DNA from: Streptomyces sp.
GTDB taxonomy: Bacteria; Actinomycetota; Actinomycetes; Streptomycetales; Streptomycetaceae
Reading direction: 5' to 3'
DNA: 64,000 nt
NCBI RefSeq assembly: GCF_019510245.1
Contig: NZ_JAEKKT010000127.1
Location: 124,001-188,000 of the forward strand
The notes under the pieces: model-generated
Told to the model about the DNA's origin: nothing
Seen by the model: the letters and a program-made list of their open reading frames with translations, nothing else
The model's database searches: none
Part shown: positions 1 to 9,212 of the stretch, piece after piece
Layout: each line of letters starts with the position of its first letter
Position numbering within the stretch: the first letter of the stretch is position 1
Made by a program: the position numbers and the translations under genes

Positions 1-1721
1 GAGCAGGTGCCCTCGCAGGTCGGCCAGCCGTAGTTGGCGCCCGGCTTGATCAGGTTCAGCTCGTCCTTGGAGCTGTTGCCGAACTCGGCCTCCCACAGGC
101 GCCCGTTGCGGTCGAAGGCGAGGCCCTGCGGGTTGCGGTGGCCGAGGCTGTAGACGTAGTTGCCGAAGGGGTTGCCGGGGGCCGGTTTCCCGTCGGTCGT
201 CATGCGCAGGATCTTGCCGTTGAGGGAGTTCTTGTCCTGGGCCAGGTCGGGTGTCTGGGCCTCCCCGGTGGAGACGTAGAGGTAGCCGTCGGGGCCGAAG
301 AGGAGCCGGCCGCCGTTGTGGTAGCGGTTCTTCTTGATGCCCTGGAGGAGGATCTTGTAGTCGCTGAGCTTGGTGCCGTCGTAGGTCATGCGCACGACCC
401 GGTTGCCCTCGTCCGCGGTGTGCATGAAGTAGACGTAGTGGTTGGTCTCCCACTTGGGGTCGACGGCGACGCCGAGCAGGCCGCCCTCGCCGTTGGTGGT
501 GACGGCGTTCGGGACGGTGCCGACCTGGGTCCTCGTGCCGTCCTTGGTGACCTTCCAGACCTTGAAGTCGTCCCGCTCGGTGACCAGGGCGGTCTTGCCG
601 TCGGGCATCCAGTAGGTGCCCCAGGGGATGGTCCAGCCGCTGGAGAGCGTCGCGATCGAGGAGGGGACGCCACCGTCGGTCGCGCACGCCTTCGTGGTGA
701 AGGTGACGGTGTTGCCGGGCTCGGAGACGTTGCCGGCCGCGTCCCGGGCGACGACGTTCAGGCTGTAGGGGCTGTTGCACGCGAGTCCGGTGAGCGTGGT
801 GGACGTGCCGCTGGTGACGGTGTCGTAGACGGTGGTGTCGCTGCGCACGTCGTAGGCGACGACCGCCCTGTCGTCGGTCGAGGCGCCCCACTTGAGGTCG
901 GCGCTGTTCGCGGTCACGTTGCTCGCGGACAGCGTGCCCGGCTTGCTCGGCGGGATGGTGTCGGAGCTGGGCTTGGTGGTGCAGTCGACGACCGGGCTGG
1001 CGGGCGAGGTGTTGCCGGCCGCGTCGCGGGCGATCACGGTGAGGTTGTAGTCGGTGTTGGGGGTGAGCCCGGTCAGCGCCTTGGAGGTCGAGCTCCCCGG
1101 CGCCTCGCTGATCTTGTTGCCGTGCTCGTAGATGTCGTACGCGCTCACGCCCACGTTGTCCGTGGCCGCGCCCCAGGCCAGGGTGAGCGCGTCCTCGCCG
1201 ATGTCCGAGCAGCTGGGCTGCCCGGGGCGGGACGGGGCCTGGGTGTCGGCGGCCGCGTCGAGGCTGACGCGGTCGAGGTTGGGGCCGCCGTTGGCCGTGG
1301 TGGCGGTGGCCCTGATCTTGTCGGTGCCCGCGCTCAGCGGGACGTTGACGGTCTTGGTGACCCAGGTGTTCCAGTCGGCGGTGGCCGGGAAGGACACCCC
1401 GGAGGCGACGACCGTGCCGTTGACGGAGATGTCCATCGGCCGGTCGGTGGAGGTCCCGTTGGCGTAGCGCAGGGTGAGGGCGGAGGTGCCGGCGGAGGCC
1501 GCGCTCACCGTGAACTCCACGTAGGAGCCGTTGACGTTGGTGTAGTCGACGAATCCGGTGCCGGTGTACCCGGTGTGGTTGGTGGCGACGGTGCCCTGGG
1601 AGATCGTCGCGTCCTCGGCCTGGTAGTCGGGGGCGGCCAGCGCGGTGCCCTGGCCGAGTCCGGCGAGCGGCAGCGCCAGGGCCGCCGCGACGCCGTACGG
1701 CAGAACTCTTCTGATGTTCAC
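1..1721 (-). CDS. Secreted PQQ-dependent sugar dehydrogenase with CBM and two FN3 domains (3' end cut by window)
   Basis: This gene is absent from the ORF track because its stop lies outside the window. About 573 codons are visible from a GTG start preceded by GAGGGGAACATCC. The product begins with a signal peptide ending near ALAAPDYQAED. Next come a CBM6/35-like beta-sandwich (about 30-155), two fibronectin III domains (about 160-252 and 254-344), and the start of a soluble-glucose-dehydrogenase-type quinoprotein propeller. The motifs YHNGGRLLFGPDGYLYVSTG and GHRNPQGLAFD fit this fold, which binds PQQ and calcium and oxidises sugars outside the cell. The start lies 11 nt after the GH27/GH18 stop, so it is the last visible gene of the pqq/pectin operon. 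The substrate is not readable. Fungal relatives (AA12) oxidise fucose and other pyranoses, which would suit the fucosidase-like neighbour; that is inference. Confidence 0.9.
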   Translation of the reverse strand, partial: MNIRRVLPYGVAAALALPLAGLGQGTALAAPDYQAEDATISQGTVATNHTGYTGTGFVDYTNVNGSYVEFTVSAASAGTSALTLRYANGTSTDRPMDISVNGTVVASGVSFPATADWNTWVTKTVNVPLSAGTDKIRATATTANGGPNLDRVSLDAAADTQAPSRPGQPSCSDIGEDALTLAWGAATDNVGVSAYDIYEHGNKISEAPGSSTSKALTGLTPNTDYNLTVIARDAAGNTSPASPVVDCTTKPSSDTIPPSKPGTLSASNVTANSADLKWGASTDDRAVVAYDVRSDTTVYDTVTSGTSTTLTGLACNSPYSLNVVARDAAGNVSEPGNTVTFTTKACATDGGVPSSIATLSSGWTIPWGTYWMPDGKTALVTERDDFKVWKVTKDGTRTQVGTVPNAVTTNGEGGLLGVAVDPKWETNHYVYFMHTADEGNRVVRMTYDGTKLSDYKILLQGIKKNRYHNGGRLLFGPDGYLYVSTGEAQTPDLAQDKNSLNGKILRMTTDGKPAPGNPFGNYVYSLGHRNPQGLAFDRNGRLWEAEFGNSSKDELNLIKPGANYGWPTCEGTC

Positions 1722-1732
1722 GGATGTTCCCC

Positions 1733-3982
1733 TCAGCCCGTGTACTGGGTGAAGACCTTGAGGTAGTCGTACGGCTGCTGCGTCACGCCGCTGCAGGCGT
1801 CGCCGTCGGTGCCCGAGCCGCAGGCCCGGTCGCGGTTGACGGCCCAGTAGGTGAGCCGCCCGATGTGGTGCTGCTGGGCGTAGGCGAGCATGGTCTTGAA
1901 GTCGGCCACCCTGACCCGCTCACCGGAGTCGTCGGTCTTGCCGTTCATCGACGACAGCCCGATGTGCGTGTAGGCGGTGGCGTCGCTGTAGCCGTACGCC
2001 GACTTCACCTGCGCTTTGAGGCCTTCCATGGCCTTGGTGGTGAGGCTGCCCATGTTCGTGGTGCCGCCGCCGAAGTCGAACGGCATGATGCACCAGACGT
2101 CGTTCGCCAGACCGGAGTTCGCGGCCCGCTTGATCATGTCGGTGCCGGTGGAGTCGGGGCCGCTGGAGGTGGTGCCGAAGGTGATGACGGTCTTCAGGCC
2201 CGGGTTGTTCGCCTTCACCGTCTTCAGCGCGTCGACGACCCGCTGCCGCACGGTCGCGTTGGACCACTCGGTGTTCTCGATGTCGATGTCGAGTGCCTTC
2301 AGCTTGTAGGCGTTGATCACCTTCTGGTACGCGCCGGCGAGCGCGGAGGCGCTGGAGCACTTCTCGCCGAGCTTGTTCCCGCTCCAGCCGCCGACGGAGA
2401 CGACGACGTCACCGCCCGCCGCTCTGATCGCGTTGATGGTGGACTGGTCGCTGCCCCCGGTCAGCGGGCGGGAGCCGTCCCACTTCGGGTTGCAGGTGCC
2501 GTCGGAGAGGATGAAGGCGAGCGTGAACCACTTGACGCCGGTCGCGGACATCACGGAGGTCGGGTTCTGGGGGCTGCCCCAGCCGAGGTACTCGTAGGGG
2601 GCCACGGCGAATCCCGGCGAAGCGGCCGCCGTCTTCAGGGAGTTGACGGGCTTGACCCGGATGAGCCTGGTCTCGCCCGGACGCAGGGTCGCGCTGTAGG
2701 AGTCGGCGATCACGCCCTTGTGGGATCCGGACCAGAGGTCGGTCACGTCGCCCCAGCCGCTGAAGCCGACCTGCGACCAGTTCACGCTCACCGTGGCGTT
2801 GCCCGAGGTACCGGTGTTGAACAGGGCCACGACGTACTGCCCGTCGCTCTCCTTCTTGCTCCAGACCTGCTTCACACCGCTGCTCACGATCCGCTTCGCG
2901 GCGACCCCGTCCTGGTCGACGCCGATCAGCCGGTCGTTGGTCAGCATCGCCTTGTCGACGGGGTCGAGCTGGGTGAGGTCGGTGCCCAGCAGCAGCGGGG
3001 CCGCCGCCATCGACCAGAGCGTGAAGTGCGAGCGGCGCTGGTCCGCCGTCAGGCCCACCTGGTCGCCGTTGCCGATCTCCAGCGAGTCCAGGTCGTTCCA
3101 GCCGCCGGGGCCGGCGTACTGCTGCCAGGAGGCGGCCGAGTCGAAGCGCTTGGAGACGTGGGACCAGTCGGTCAGCGGATAGCCGCTGCCGTTGCTCCCC
3201 GGCCCGCAGTAGCACTCGACGTCACCCTGGGTGCGCCAGCTGTTCGCCAGTTTCCGCCAGGTGGCGGCGTCGGCGATCGGCAGGTTGTTGGACAGGGCGA
3301 AGTTGATGGGCCGTCCGCTCGCCCGCAGCGCCTTGTCCCAGGCCTGGACGTCGGGGATGTCGGCGCTGCCCACCCCGTCGATCTTCAGGTAGTCGACACC
3401 CCAGGACGCGAACTGCTTGGCCCAGGAGTTGACGAAGTCCTGCGCGCCCGGCTTGGAGTAGTCGATGGCGTACATGTTCTTGCAGTTGTAGTTCTTCTCG
3501 GTCGTGGACGTGTCCGCGATGTCCTTCGCGTGGTACGAGGTGCCCTCGATCGGCGTGTTCTTGGTGACGGCGTTCTTCGCGATGCCGGGGGTGACGTAGA
3601 AGCCGAACTTCAGGCCCTTGGAGTGGACGTAGTCGGCCACCCCTTTGATGCCGTCCGGGAACTTGCCGGTGTCGACGGCCCAGCGGCCGTAGCCGTCCAC
3701 GGTGAAGCCGTTGGAGTCGCACTTCTGCCAGAAGTCGTCGAGGTTGACATAGACGAAGCCGTGGTCCTTCAGGCCGCTGGAGACCAGCGCGTCGGCCTGC
3801 GCCTTGATCTTCGCCTCGGTCGGCGTGCGGCGCACGAAGCTCCAGCTGGACCAGCCCATGGCGGGCCGTGCGGACTGGCCGTTGTCGGAGGCGGCCGCCG
3901 GGTGGGCGGTACCCACGAGCGGCACCGCCGCCGCGATGAGCAGGCCCGCCGCCGCGGCCGTGAGCGATCTGAACCGGATCAC
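1733..3982 (-). CDS. Secreted two-enzyme fusion: GH27 alpha-galactosidase + GH18 chitinase-like domain
   Basis: I start at GTG 3982, not the track's 4027, because it has GGGGGA before it, begins a signal peptide (IRFRSLTAAAAGLLIAAAVP), and forms a GTGA overlap with the upstream stop. Length is 749 aa. Residues about 30-440 are GH27: PAMGWSSWSF at the front, the nucleophile region DYLKIDG near 199, and the acid/base region GGWNDLDSLEIGN near 297. This part should release terminal alpha-galactose (or beta-arabinopyranose in some members). Residues about 447-749 form a GH18-type barrel (YEYLGWGSPQNP, VSVGGWSG) with the catalytic DxDxE pattern as LDIDIENTEW near 566. A GH18 module fused behind GH27 inside a pectin operon is unexpected. 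Its true substrate may not be chitin. Confidence 0.88.
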   Translation of the reverse strand: MIRFRSLTAAAAGLLIAAAVPLVGTAHPAAASDNGQSARPAMGWSSWSFVRRTPTEAKIKAQADALVSSGLKDHGFVYVNLDDFWQKCDSNGFTVDGYGRWAVDTGKFPDGIKGVADYVHSKGLKFGFYVTPGIAKNAVTKNTPIEGTSYHAKDIADTSTTEKNYNCKNMYAIDYSKPGAQDFVNSWAKQFASWGVDYLKIDGVGSADIPDVQAWDKALRASGRPINFALSNNLPIADAATWRKLANSWRTQGDVECYCGPGSNGSGYPLTDWSHVSKRFDSAASWQQYAGPGGWNDLDSLEIGNGDQVGLTADQRRSHFTLWSMAAAPLLLGTDLTQLDPVDKAMLTNDRLIGVDQDGVAAKRIVSSGVKQVWSKKESDGQYVVALFNTGTSGNATVSVNWSQVGFSGWGDVTDLWSGSHKGVIADSYSATLRPGETRLIRVKPVNSLKTAAASPGFAVAPYEYLGWGSPQNPTSVMSATGVKWFTLAFILSDGTCNPKWDGSRPLTGGSDQSTINAIRAAGGDVVVSVGGWSGNKLGEKCSSASALAGAYQKVINAYKLKALDIDIENTEWSNATVRQRVVDALKTVKANNPGLKTVITFGTTSSGPDSTGTDMIKRAANSGLANDVWCIMPFDFGGGTTNMGSLTTKAMEGLKAQVKSAYGYSDATAYTHIGLSSMNGKTDDSGERVRVADFKTMLAYAQQHHIGRLTYWAVNRDRACGSGTDGDACSGVTQQPYDYLKVFTQYTG

Positions 3983-6900
3983 GACTGTCCCCCGTTCTCG
4001 GGTGTGGCGTACGACGTGCCGATCCACGCCTCGTCGACCCGCAGTCGCTTGTAGCGGGTGGTGTCGCTGGAGGCCGCCCAGGTGGTGTCGACCTCGAGCC
4101 GGACGTAGCGGGCGTTGGCCGCGGTCAGGTCGATGCCCTGGATGCCCCGGCGACTGGGCAGCTGGCCGGTCTTGACCGCGCTCCCCCAGTTGGTGCCGTC
4201 GTTGCTGACGTACACCTTGTAGTCCTTGATCCGCGCGGACTGCTCGGTGTCCGAGCGGGCGTAGGCCACGGAGTCCTCGCGCTGGTTGAGCCCGATGTAC
4301 TGCACCTTCTTGGCCGAGCCGAGGTCGAAGGTGAGGTTCACGGGCAGCGTCTTGTTGTTGTCCCAGTAGGTGAGGTAGTCGCCGTCACCGGCCGCCGACG
4401 CGGCGTGCCCGCTCGCGGAGGCGCTCGCGCTGACCTTGACGCCGGTGAGGATGCCCTGGCGGCCGGCCGTCGTGACCTTGAAGACCGTGTCGTACGGGTC
4501 CCAGTTGCCGAGCCCGTTCAGGGTGAGCACGCCGCCGGACTGCGACCACGACACGGGCGCTCCCGTGCGGAGGTTGGTGACGGAGGCGATGCGGTAGCCG
4601 TTGTCCCGCACGCGCAGCGTGCTGGTGCTGGGCGGGGTCAGGACGTGGATGTACTGCCGGTTCGCGTCGTCCTTGGCGATGGTCGTCACGCCGTACGCGC
4701 CGTCGTTCCAGGCGCCGGGCTTGAGGCCGCCGTACATGTAGCCGCCGCCCTCGGTGCCGTGCAACGACTCCCAGATGGGGTCGAGGTAGGAGTCGGCGAA
4801 GTTGTTGAAGGCGGCCTGGTTCGATGGGAACTTCCCGTTGACCTGGGCGGTCTCGGCCATCAGGGCCTTCACCGAGGAGCCGACGTTGGTGACGAGGCGG
4901 CCGAGGGTCAGCATCTTGTCGACGGACGGGTCGGAGCCGTCGTACCACCAGGCGCCGGTCGAGGGCAGCTTGAAGTCGGCCTCGGTCAGGCGGGGCTGGG
5001 CGGTGTAGACGGCCTGGGGGTAGTCGTAGGACGGCGTCATGCCCGTCTTCTGCTCATTGCTGATCATGTCCATGATCGGCGTGTCTTCGTTGTTGTTGCT
5101 GAGCGTGTAGTTCGGGCGCTTGTCGTAGATCTGCTGGTAGAGGTTGTGGCTCTCCCAGTAGGAGTTGTCGTTGTCGATCCAGAAGCCCCCGAGGTCGGGA
5201 TAGCGGTCCATGACCTCGAAGAAGTTGTCGTAACTGAACTGGCCGAAGCCGTCGTTGGTGGTCAGGTCGACGTTCTTGCCCTTGTAGGCGGAGTACGCGG
5301 CGGAGTCGAGCCACTCGTGGCCGCCCTCGTCGTGCCACTGCGGGTCGTTGGTCATGTAGAGGATGACCTTCATGCCCTTGGCCTTGGCGGCGGTGATCAG
5401 CTCCCCGAGGAAGTCCCGCTTGGTGGAGCAGGAGCCGGGGATCTTGGAGGGCCAGGGGCGGGCGTAGCCCAGCCGGCTGTGGAAGGTGGCCAGGACCAGG
5501 TACTGGGTGTGCAGTTTCTGGGCCTCCTTCACCCAGTAGTCGGGGGTCCAGCCGCCGTTGGTGACGTCGTTCTCCCAGGCGGTGCAGCTGGTGTGGGCCG
5601 GTGCGGTGCGCAGGCCCCAGTGCAGGAACAGGCCGCCGACGGAGGCGCGGAGGAAGTCCTGGCGGGGGTTCTCCAGGTCGAGCGGCTTCACTGCCGCACT
5701 ACTGCCGCAGTCCTGGCCTCCCGAGACCCGCAGGGCGCCGCCGGAGGTGTTGTGGCTGTCCGTCAGGCAGCCGCCGGTGACGTCCTGGAAGCCCACGTCG
5801 AAGGGCGAGTTGCTGCCCTTCTGCGCGGTGAACCGGGTGAGCCGGATGCCGCTTGCCGCGTTGGCGACGAACGCGGGCCGGCCGTCGTTCGAGGCGAACT
5901 TGACCGAGCTGTCGGTGAACTGGACGTTGTCTGCGTTGTGCAGGTACCAGCCGTAGGCGGGCCGGGTGCCGATGCTCTTCGGGTTGTAGTCGGTCGAGTC
6001 GTTGCTCGGCACGCCCGTGGACATGGTGCCGTTGCCGCCGGGGACCGTGATGTTGACGTTGTTGAAGGTGACGCCGTTGATGCGGTGCCCGGACTCGCCC
6101 CACAGGGTCGGGCTGAAGGAGGGGCTGTTGCCGGTGGCGGTGATGTTGTCGTACGTGACATCACTGATCGATCCGACACCCGGGCTGTTGCCGCAGCGTT
6201 TGCGGGTGCCGATCTTCTCCATGATCGGCGAGTGCACGTTCGTCATCGTGATGTCGCGGTAGTGGACGTCGGAGATCTTCGAGCCGTCCATGGAGACCAT
6301 GCCGAGACCGGACTTGTCGGCGCCGTCGATGCGGATGTTCTCGAACTGGTAGTCCGAGAAGTCGCCGCAGGTCTCCGAGCCGAACATCAGGGCGTTGCAG
6401 CACTTGGCGCCGAGCAGCGAATCGCTCACCCGCACATGCCCGTTGGGCAGCTTGGCGCCGAGCGCGTAGTCGCTCTTGAAGACCAGGGCGTCGTCGTTGG
6501 CGTGGATGGTGGCGTTGGTGATCGTGGCGTTGGTGGTGGAGATGACGTTCCAGCCGTCGCGGTCGCTCGCGGTGTCGATCGTCAGGTGGTCGGAGGTCAC
6601 GTTGGTGCAGCCGTTGATGAGGGCCGCGAAGTGGCCGCCGCGGCGCAGCGTGAGGCCGTCGCCGAGCCGCAGGCCGTCGCACCGGGTCAGCGAGATGATC
6701 TTGTCGGCCTCACCGGTCTTCGGGTTGCCGGTGATCAGGTTGCCCGCGCCGTCGATGACGCCCTGTCCGACGAAGCCGATGTCGGTGAGCTTGTCGCCGT
6801 AGATCATCGCGTCGTGGAAGTGGCTGTGCCCGTAGTCCTGGTAGGAGTCGTACGGGTTGGACTCGGCCTTGTCGTAGGTGTCCGCGCTGGAGCCCTGGAG

Positions 6901-7221
6901 GGTGGCGCCCTTGTCGAGCTGGAGCGTCACATGGCTCTTCATGTGGAGGGTGTTCTTGGACTTGTAGGTGCCGGCGGTGAAGCGGACGGTGCCGCCGCCG
7001 GCCGCGTTCGCGGCCGTGATGGCCTTGTCGATGGCAGGGCTGTCGTTGGTGGAACCGTCACCCTTGGCGCCGTAGTCACGCACGTCGTAGACGGCGCCGG
7101 CACGCGGTGCGGCGGTCTGCGGGGCGGCGAGGGCCGCGGGGTGGGAGAGGCCGAGGACGACGGCGAGGACGAACAGGATGATTGCGGCGGCACTGCGCCG
7201 CTCGGCGGTGGGGGGTTTCAT
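3979..7221 (-). CDS. Secreted three-module glycosidase: GH28 polygalacturonase-like + GH29 fucosidase-like + CBM32
   Basis: The product is 1080 aa with an N-terminal signal peptide. Residues about 45-500 form a right-handed beta-helix of the pectate lyase/GH28 class: YDVRDYGAKGDGSTNDSPAI at the start, and an Asp pair in HANDDALVFKSD near 244. GH28 enzymes cut galacturonan or rhamnogalacturonan. Residues about 520-890 resemble GH29 alpha-L-fucosidases: GGLFLHWGL near 530 and GGFWIDNDN near 679 at the expected nucleophile position. Residues about 930-1065 are an F5/8-type C (CBM32) sugar-binding domain. The gene overlaps the next one by GTGA and follows the lyase-like gene by 12 nt. The GH28 canonical NTD is not obvious, so the exact linkage is uncertain. 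Fusing backbone and side-chain activities suggests attack on a fucosylated pectic domain (inference). Confidence 0.85.
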   Translation of the reverse strand: MKPPTAERRSAAAIILFVLAVVLGLSHPAALAAPQTAAPRAGAVYDVRDYGAKGDGSTNDSPAIDKAITAANAAGGGTVRFTAGTYKSKNTLHMKSHVTLQLDKGATLQGSSADTYDKAESNPYDSYQDYGHSHFHDAMIYGDKLTDIGFVGQGVIDGAGNLITGNPKTGEADKIISLTRCDGLRLGDGLTLRRGGHFAALINGCTNVTSDHLTIDTASDRDGWNVISTTNATITNATIHANDDALVFKSDYALGAKLPNGHVRVSDSLLGAKCCNALMFGSETCGDFSDYQFENIRIDGADKSGLGMVSMDGSKISDVHYRDITMTNVHSPIMEKIGTRKRCGNSPGVGSISDVTYDNITATGNSPSFSPTLWGESGHRINGVTFNNVNITVPGGNGTMSTGVPSNDSTDYNPKSIGTRPAYGWYLHNADNVQFTDSSVKFASNDGRPAFVANAASGIRLTRFTAQKGSNSPFDVGFQDVTGGCLTDSHNTSGGALRVSGGQDCGSSAAVKPLDLENPRQDFLRASVGGLFLHWGLRTAPAHTSCTAWENDVTNGGWTPDYWVKEAQKLHTQYLVLATFHSRLGYARPWPSKIPGSCSTKRDFLGELITAAKAKGMKVILYMTNDPQWHDEGGHEWLDSAAYSAYKGKNVDLTTNDGFGQFSYDNFFEVMDRYPDLGGFWIDNDNSYWESHNLYQQIYDKRPNYTLSNNNEDTPIMDMISNEQKTGMTPSYDYPQAVYTAQPRLTEADFKLPSTGAWWYDGSDPSVDKMLTLGRLVTNVGSSVKALMAETAQVNGKFPSNQAAFNNFADSYLDPIWESLHGTEGGGYMYGGLKPGAWNDGAYGVTTIAKDDANRQYIHVLTPPSTSTLRVRDNGYRIASVTNLRTGAPVSWSQSGGVLTLNGLGNWDPYDTVFKVTTAGRQGILTGVKVSASASASGHAASAAGDGDYLTYWDNNKTLPVNLTFDLGSAKKVQYIGLNQREDSVAYARSDTEQSARIKDYKVYVSNDGTNWGSAVKTGQLPSRRGIQGIDLTAANARYVRLEVDTTWAASSDTTRYKRLRVDEAWIGTSYATPENGGQS

Positions 7222-7233
7222 GGTGGCGGTTCC

Positions 7234-8022
7234 TCACACCTGTTGGTAGCCGCGGAGGTTGGTGAGCAGGAGATAGGTGTCCTGGAGCGAACCCGAGGTG
7301 TCGCCCAGGGAGCGGTAGATGCCCCACTTCGGACGCACCCGGTCGGCCAGGAAGGTGTCCACGCCCGTCTTCGAGACGTCGATCACGGTGGCGCCGCCGG
7401 ACTTGAGGATCCAGCGGACCGAACCCGCGGAGCCGTTGCCGACCTTGATCTGGAAGTCGACGTCGGTCCATGTGTCGTGCAGCGGGTCGAGGTCGGCACG
7501 GCCGACGATGATGCCGTCGGTGGCGAGGTTCAGCTCGATGGTCTGTTTGCCGTTCACCCGGCGCAGCGACTGCGTGACGATCGGCGAGGTGCCGGAGCCG
7601 GGCTGCTTCATCTGCATGATGTGGGTGAAGGTGGTGGTCGCCTTCAGCGAGCTCGGGATGTACATCGAGTACGTCACCCGCCAGGTCTGGCCCTGGTTCC
7701 ACTTGAGGTAGCTGCTGGAACTCGTGCGCAGGCCGGTGACCTCCTGGCGCTGGCGGTCGGTCGAGGTGTCGCGGTCGACCATGTGCATGTTGAAGCGCCA
7801 GTTGTTGCCGGTGGCGAAGATGTGCGGATGCCCGGCGGGGTGGGAGTCGGCGCGGTCGTCCTCGACGGTCTCGAACGCGCCCAGGCCGTCACTGCTCGCC
7901 GACGGCTGCCACTTCAGCTGCCAGGACGCCGCGTGTGCGGCGGTGGCCGGCAGACCGACGGCCGCTCCCGCGGCTCCGGCGAGCGCGGCTCCGAGAAGAG
8001 CCCTCCTCGATGTTGTGCTCAT
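7234..8022 (-). CDS. Secreted polysaccharide-lyase-like protein (heparin lyase I-type jelly roll), Tat signal
   Basis: The product is 262 aa. It opens with a twin-arginine signal (TTSRRALLGAALAGAAGAAVG). The mature part has alternating beta-strand character with WRFNMHMVDRD, KWNQGQTWRVTYSMYIP, FTHIMQMKQPG and RPKWGIYRSLGD. These recall the bacterial Polysacc_lyase/heparin lyase I-like jelly roll used by several glucuronan and alginate lyase families. Lyases of this type make unsaturated uronic-acid ends. That is exactly what the neighbouring GH105 enzyme removes, so the context supports a lyase acting on a uronate-containing polymer. The gene starts 5 nt after the GH105 stop. Family assignment is from motif memory only, and catalytic residues were not identified. 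Confidence 0.62.
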   Translation of the reverse strand: MSTTSRRALLGAALAGAAGAAVGLPATAAHAASWQLKWQPSASSDGLGAFETVEDDRADSHPAGHPHIFATGNNWRFNMHMVDRDTSTDRQRQEVTGLRTSSSSYLKWNQGQTWRVTYSMYIPSSLKATTTFTHIMQMKQPGSGTSPIVTQSLRRVNGKQTIELNLATDGIIVGRADLDPLHDTWTDVDFQIKVGNGSAGSVRWILKSGGATVIDVSKTGVDTFLADRVRPKWGIYRSLGDTSGSLQDTYLLLTNLRGYQQV

Positions 8023-8027
8023 GACAC

Positions 8028-9212
8028 TCAGTCACCTCGCAGTTGTTCGTTCATGATCAGGAAGGCGCCCAGACCGTGGAAGTCGTTGGTGGCCCGGTCA
8101 CGTGCGATGTAGTACGCGTAGTCGCCGACGTTGGTGCCGATGGAGATGTCGGCGAGGTTGGTGCGGCCGTCGGAGCCGACCGAGAGCTCTGCCAGCACAC
8201 CCTGGTAGCCGCGGTGCGCGACGGTGGCGTAGTGCGGGTCGAGGTAGCCCTGCTGGACGCCGCGGGAGAGGGCGTAGGTGAACATGCTGGAGCAGGAGGT
8301 CTCGGTCCAGTCGTCGGACCGGTTTCCCTTGTCCATCACCTGGAACCAGCGGCCGGTCGCCGGGTCCTGGTACTTCTCCAGACCGGCGGCCAGCTTGCGG
8401 AAGATGGCCAGGAGTTGGGGACGCCGGGCCTGGTTCGCCGGAATGGCGTCCAGGACATTGACGATCGCCATGGAGTACCAGCCGACGGCCCGGCACCAGT
8501 GCTCGGGGGCGAGGCCGGTCTGCGGATCGGCCCAACTGGCGGTCTTCGACTCGTCGTAGGCGTGCTTGAGCAGTCCGTTCGCGACCTGCAGATGACTGCC
8601 GTAGACGTACAGCTGCTTCGCCGCCTCGTCGTCGGTGTAGGCACTGTCGCCGAACTCCTTGCCGTACTCGACGAGGAACGGGTTCACCATGTAGACGCCG
8701 TCCGCCCAGAGTTGATGGGCGCGGCTGCTGGTGTCGGCGTGCCAGAAGCCGCCGTCGCTCGTGCGCGGGTAGGTGTTCAGACGGTCGCGGATCTTCTTGG
8801 CCGCCTTGCGATAGCGGTCCTGGCCCGTCTCGTGGTGCAGAATCACCAGGAGCCGGCCCGCCTGCATGCTGTCCAGGCTGTTAAAGGACTGGTCGATGGA
8901 GCCGTCGCTCTTCACGAACCGGTCGACGTAGTTCTTGATGTAGGTGAGGTAGCGGGGGTCGTGGGTGCGCCGGTAGGTGAGGTACTGGCCGTAGAGGTAG
9001 AGGCCGACCGGGTAGGACCAGCCGCCGATGGTGCTCGGGGTGTAGCGGGCCATGGTGGAGTCGACGACCGCGGTGGACCAGTCGGTGGCCGCGGCCGGCC
9101 TGGCCGGGGCGACGGCCGCGGCGAGGGCGGGCGGGGGGACGGCCGCAGGGAGCGCGACCAGGGGGGCGGTGGTGAGGGCGACGGCCGCGAGGGCGACTCG
9201 CAGGCGTTTCAT
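8028..9212 (-). CDS. Secreted GH105 unsaturated rhamnogalacturonyl hydrolase
   Basis: The product is 394 aa, typical for YteR/RhiN-type GH105 after a long Ala/Pro-rich secretion leader. The (alpha/alpha)6-barrel signatures are WSYPVGLYLYGQYL, LWADGVYMVNPFLVEYG (catalytic Asp region), WCRAVGWYSMAIV and HGLGAFLIMNEQL at the C-terminus. GH105 enzymes hydrate and release the 4,5-unsaturated uronic acid left by pectate or rhamnogalacturonan lyases. Its ATG overlaps the pqqE stop as ATGA, with GGAGG just upstream inside pqqE. Ribosomes finishing PqqE can therefore restart on this gene. Most characterised GH105 enzymes are cytosolic; the leader here predicts export. Confidence 0.9.
   Translation of the reverse strand: MKRLRVALAAVALTTAPLVALPAAVPPPALAAAVAPARPAAATDWSTAVVDSTMARYTPSTIGGWSYPVGLYLYGQYLTYRRTHDPRYLTYIKNYVDRFVKSDGSIDQSFNSLDSMQAGRLLVILHHETGQDRYRKAAKKIRDRLNTYPRTSDGGFWHADTSSRAHQLWADGVYMVNPFLVEYGKEFGDSAYTDDEAAKQLYVYGSHLQVANGLLKHAYDESKTASWADPQTGLAPEHWCRAVGWYSMAIVNVLDAIPANQARRPQLLAIFRKLAAGLEKYQDPATGRWFQVMDKGNRSDDWTETSCSSMFTYALSRGVQQGYLDPHYATVAHRGYQGVLAELSVGSDGRTNLADISIGTNVGDYAYYIARDRATNDFHGLGAFLIMNEQLRGD

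Noticed and set aside
138-1766. 542-aa plus-strand ORF opposite the quinoprotein
   Set aside because: It is a Val/Gly/Asp-rich shadow with no domain; the minus-strand frame gives a clear signal peptide, FN3 domains and propeller.
4405-8112. 1235-aa plus-strand ORF
   Set aside because: It spans three real minus-strand genes as their antisense GC-frame shadow and shows no motif.
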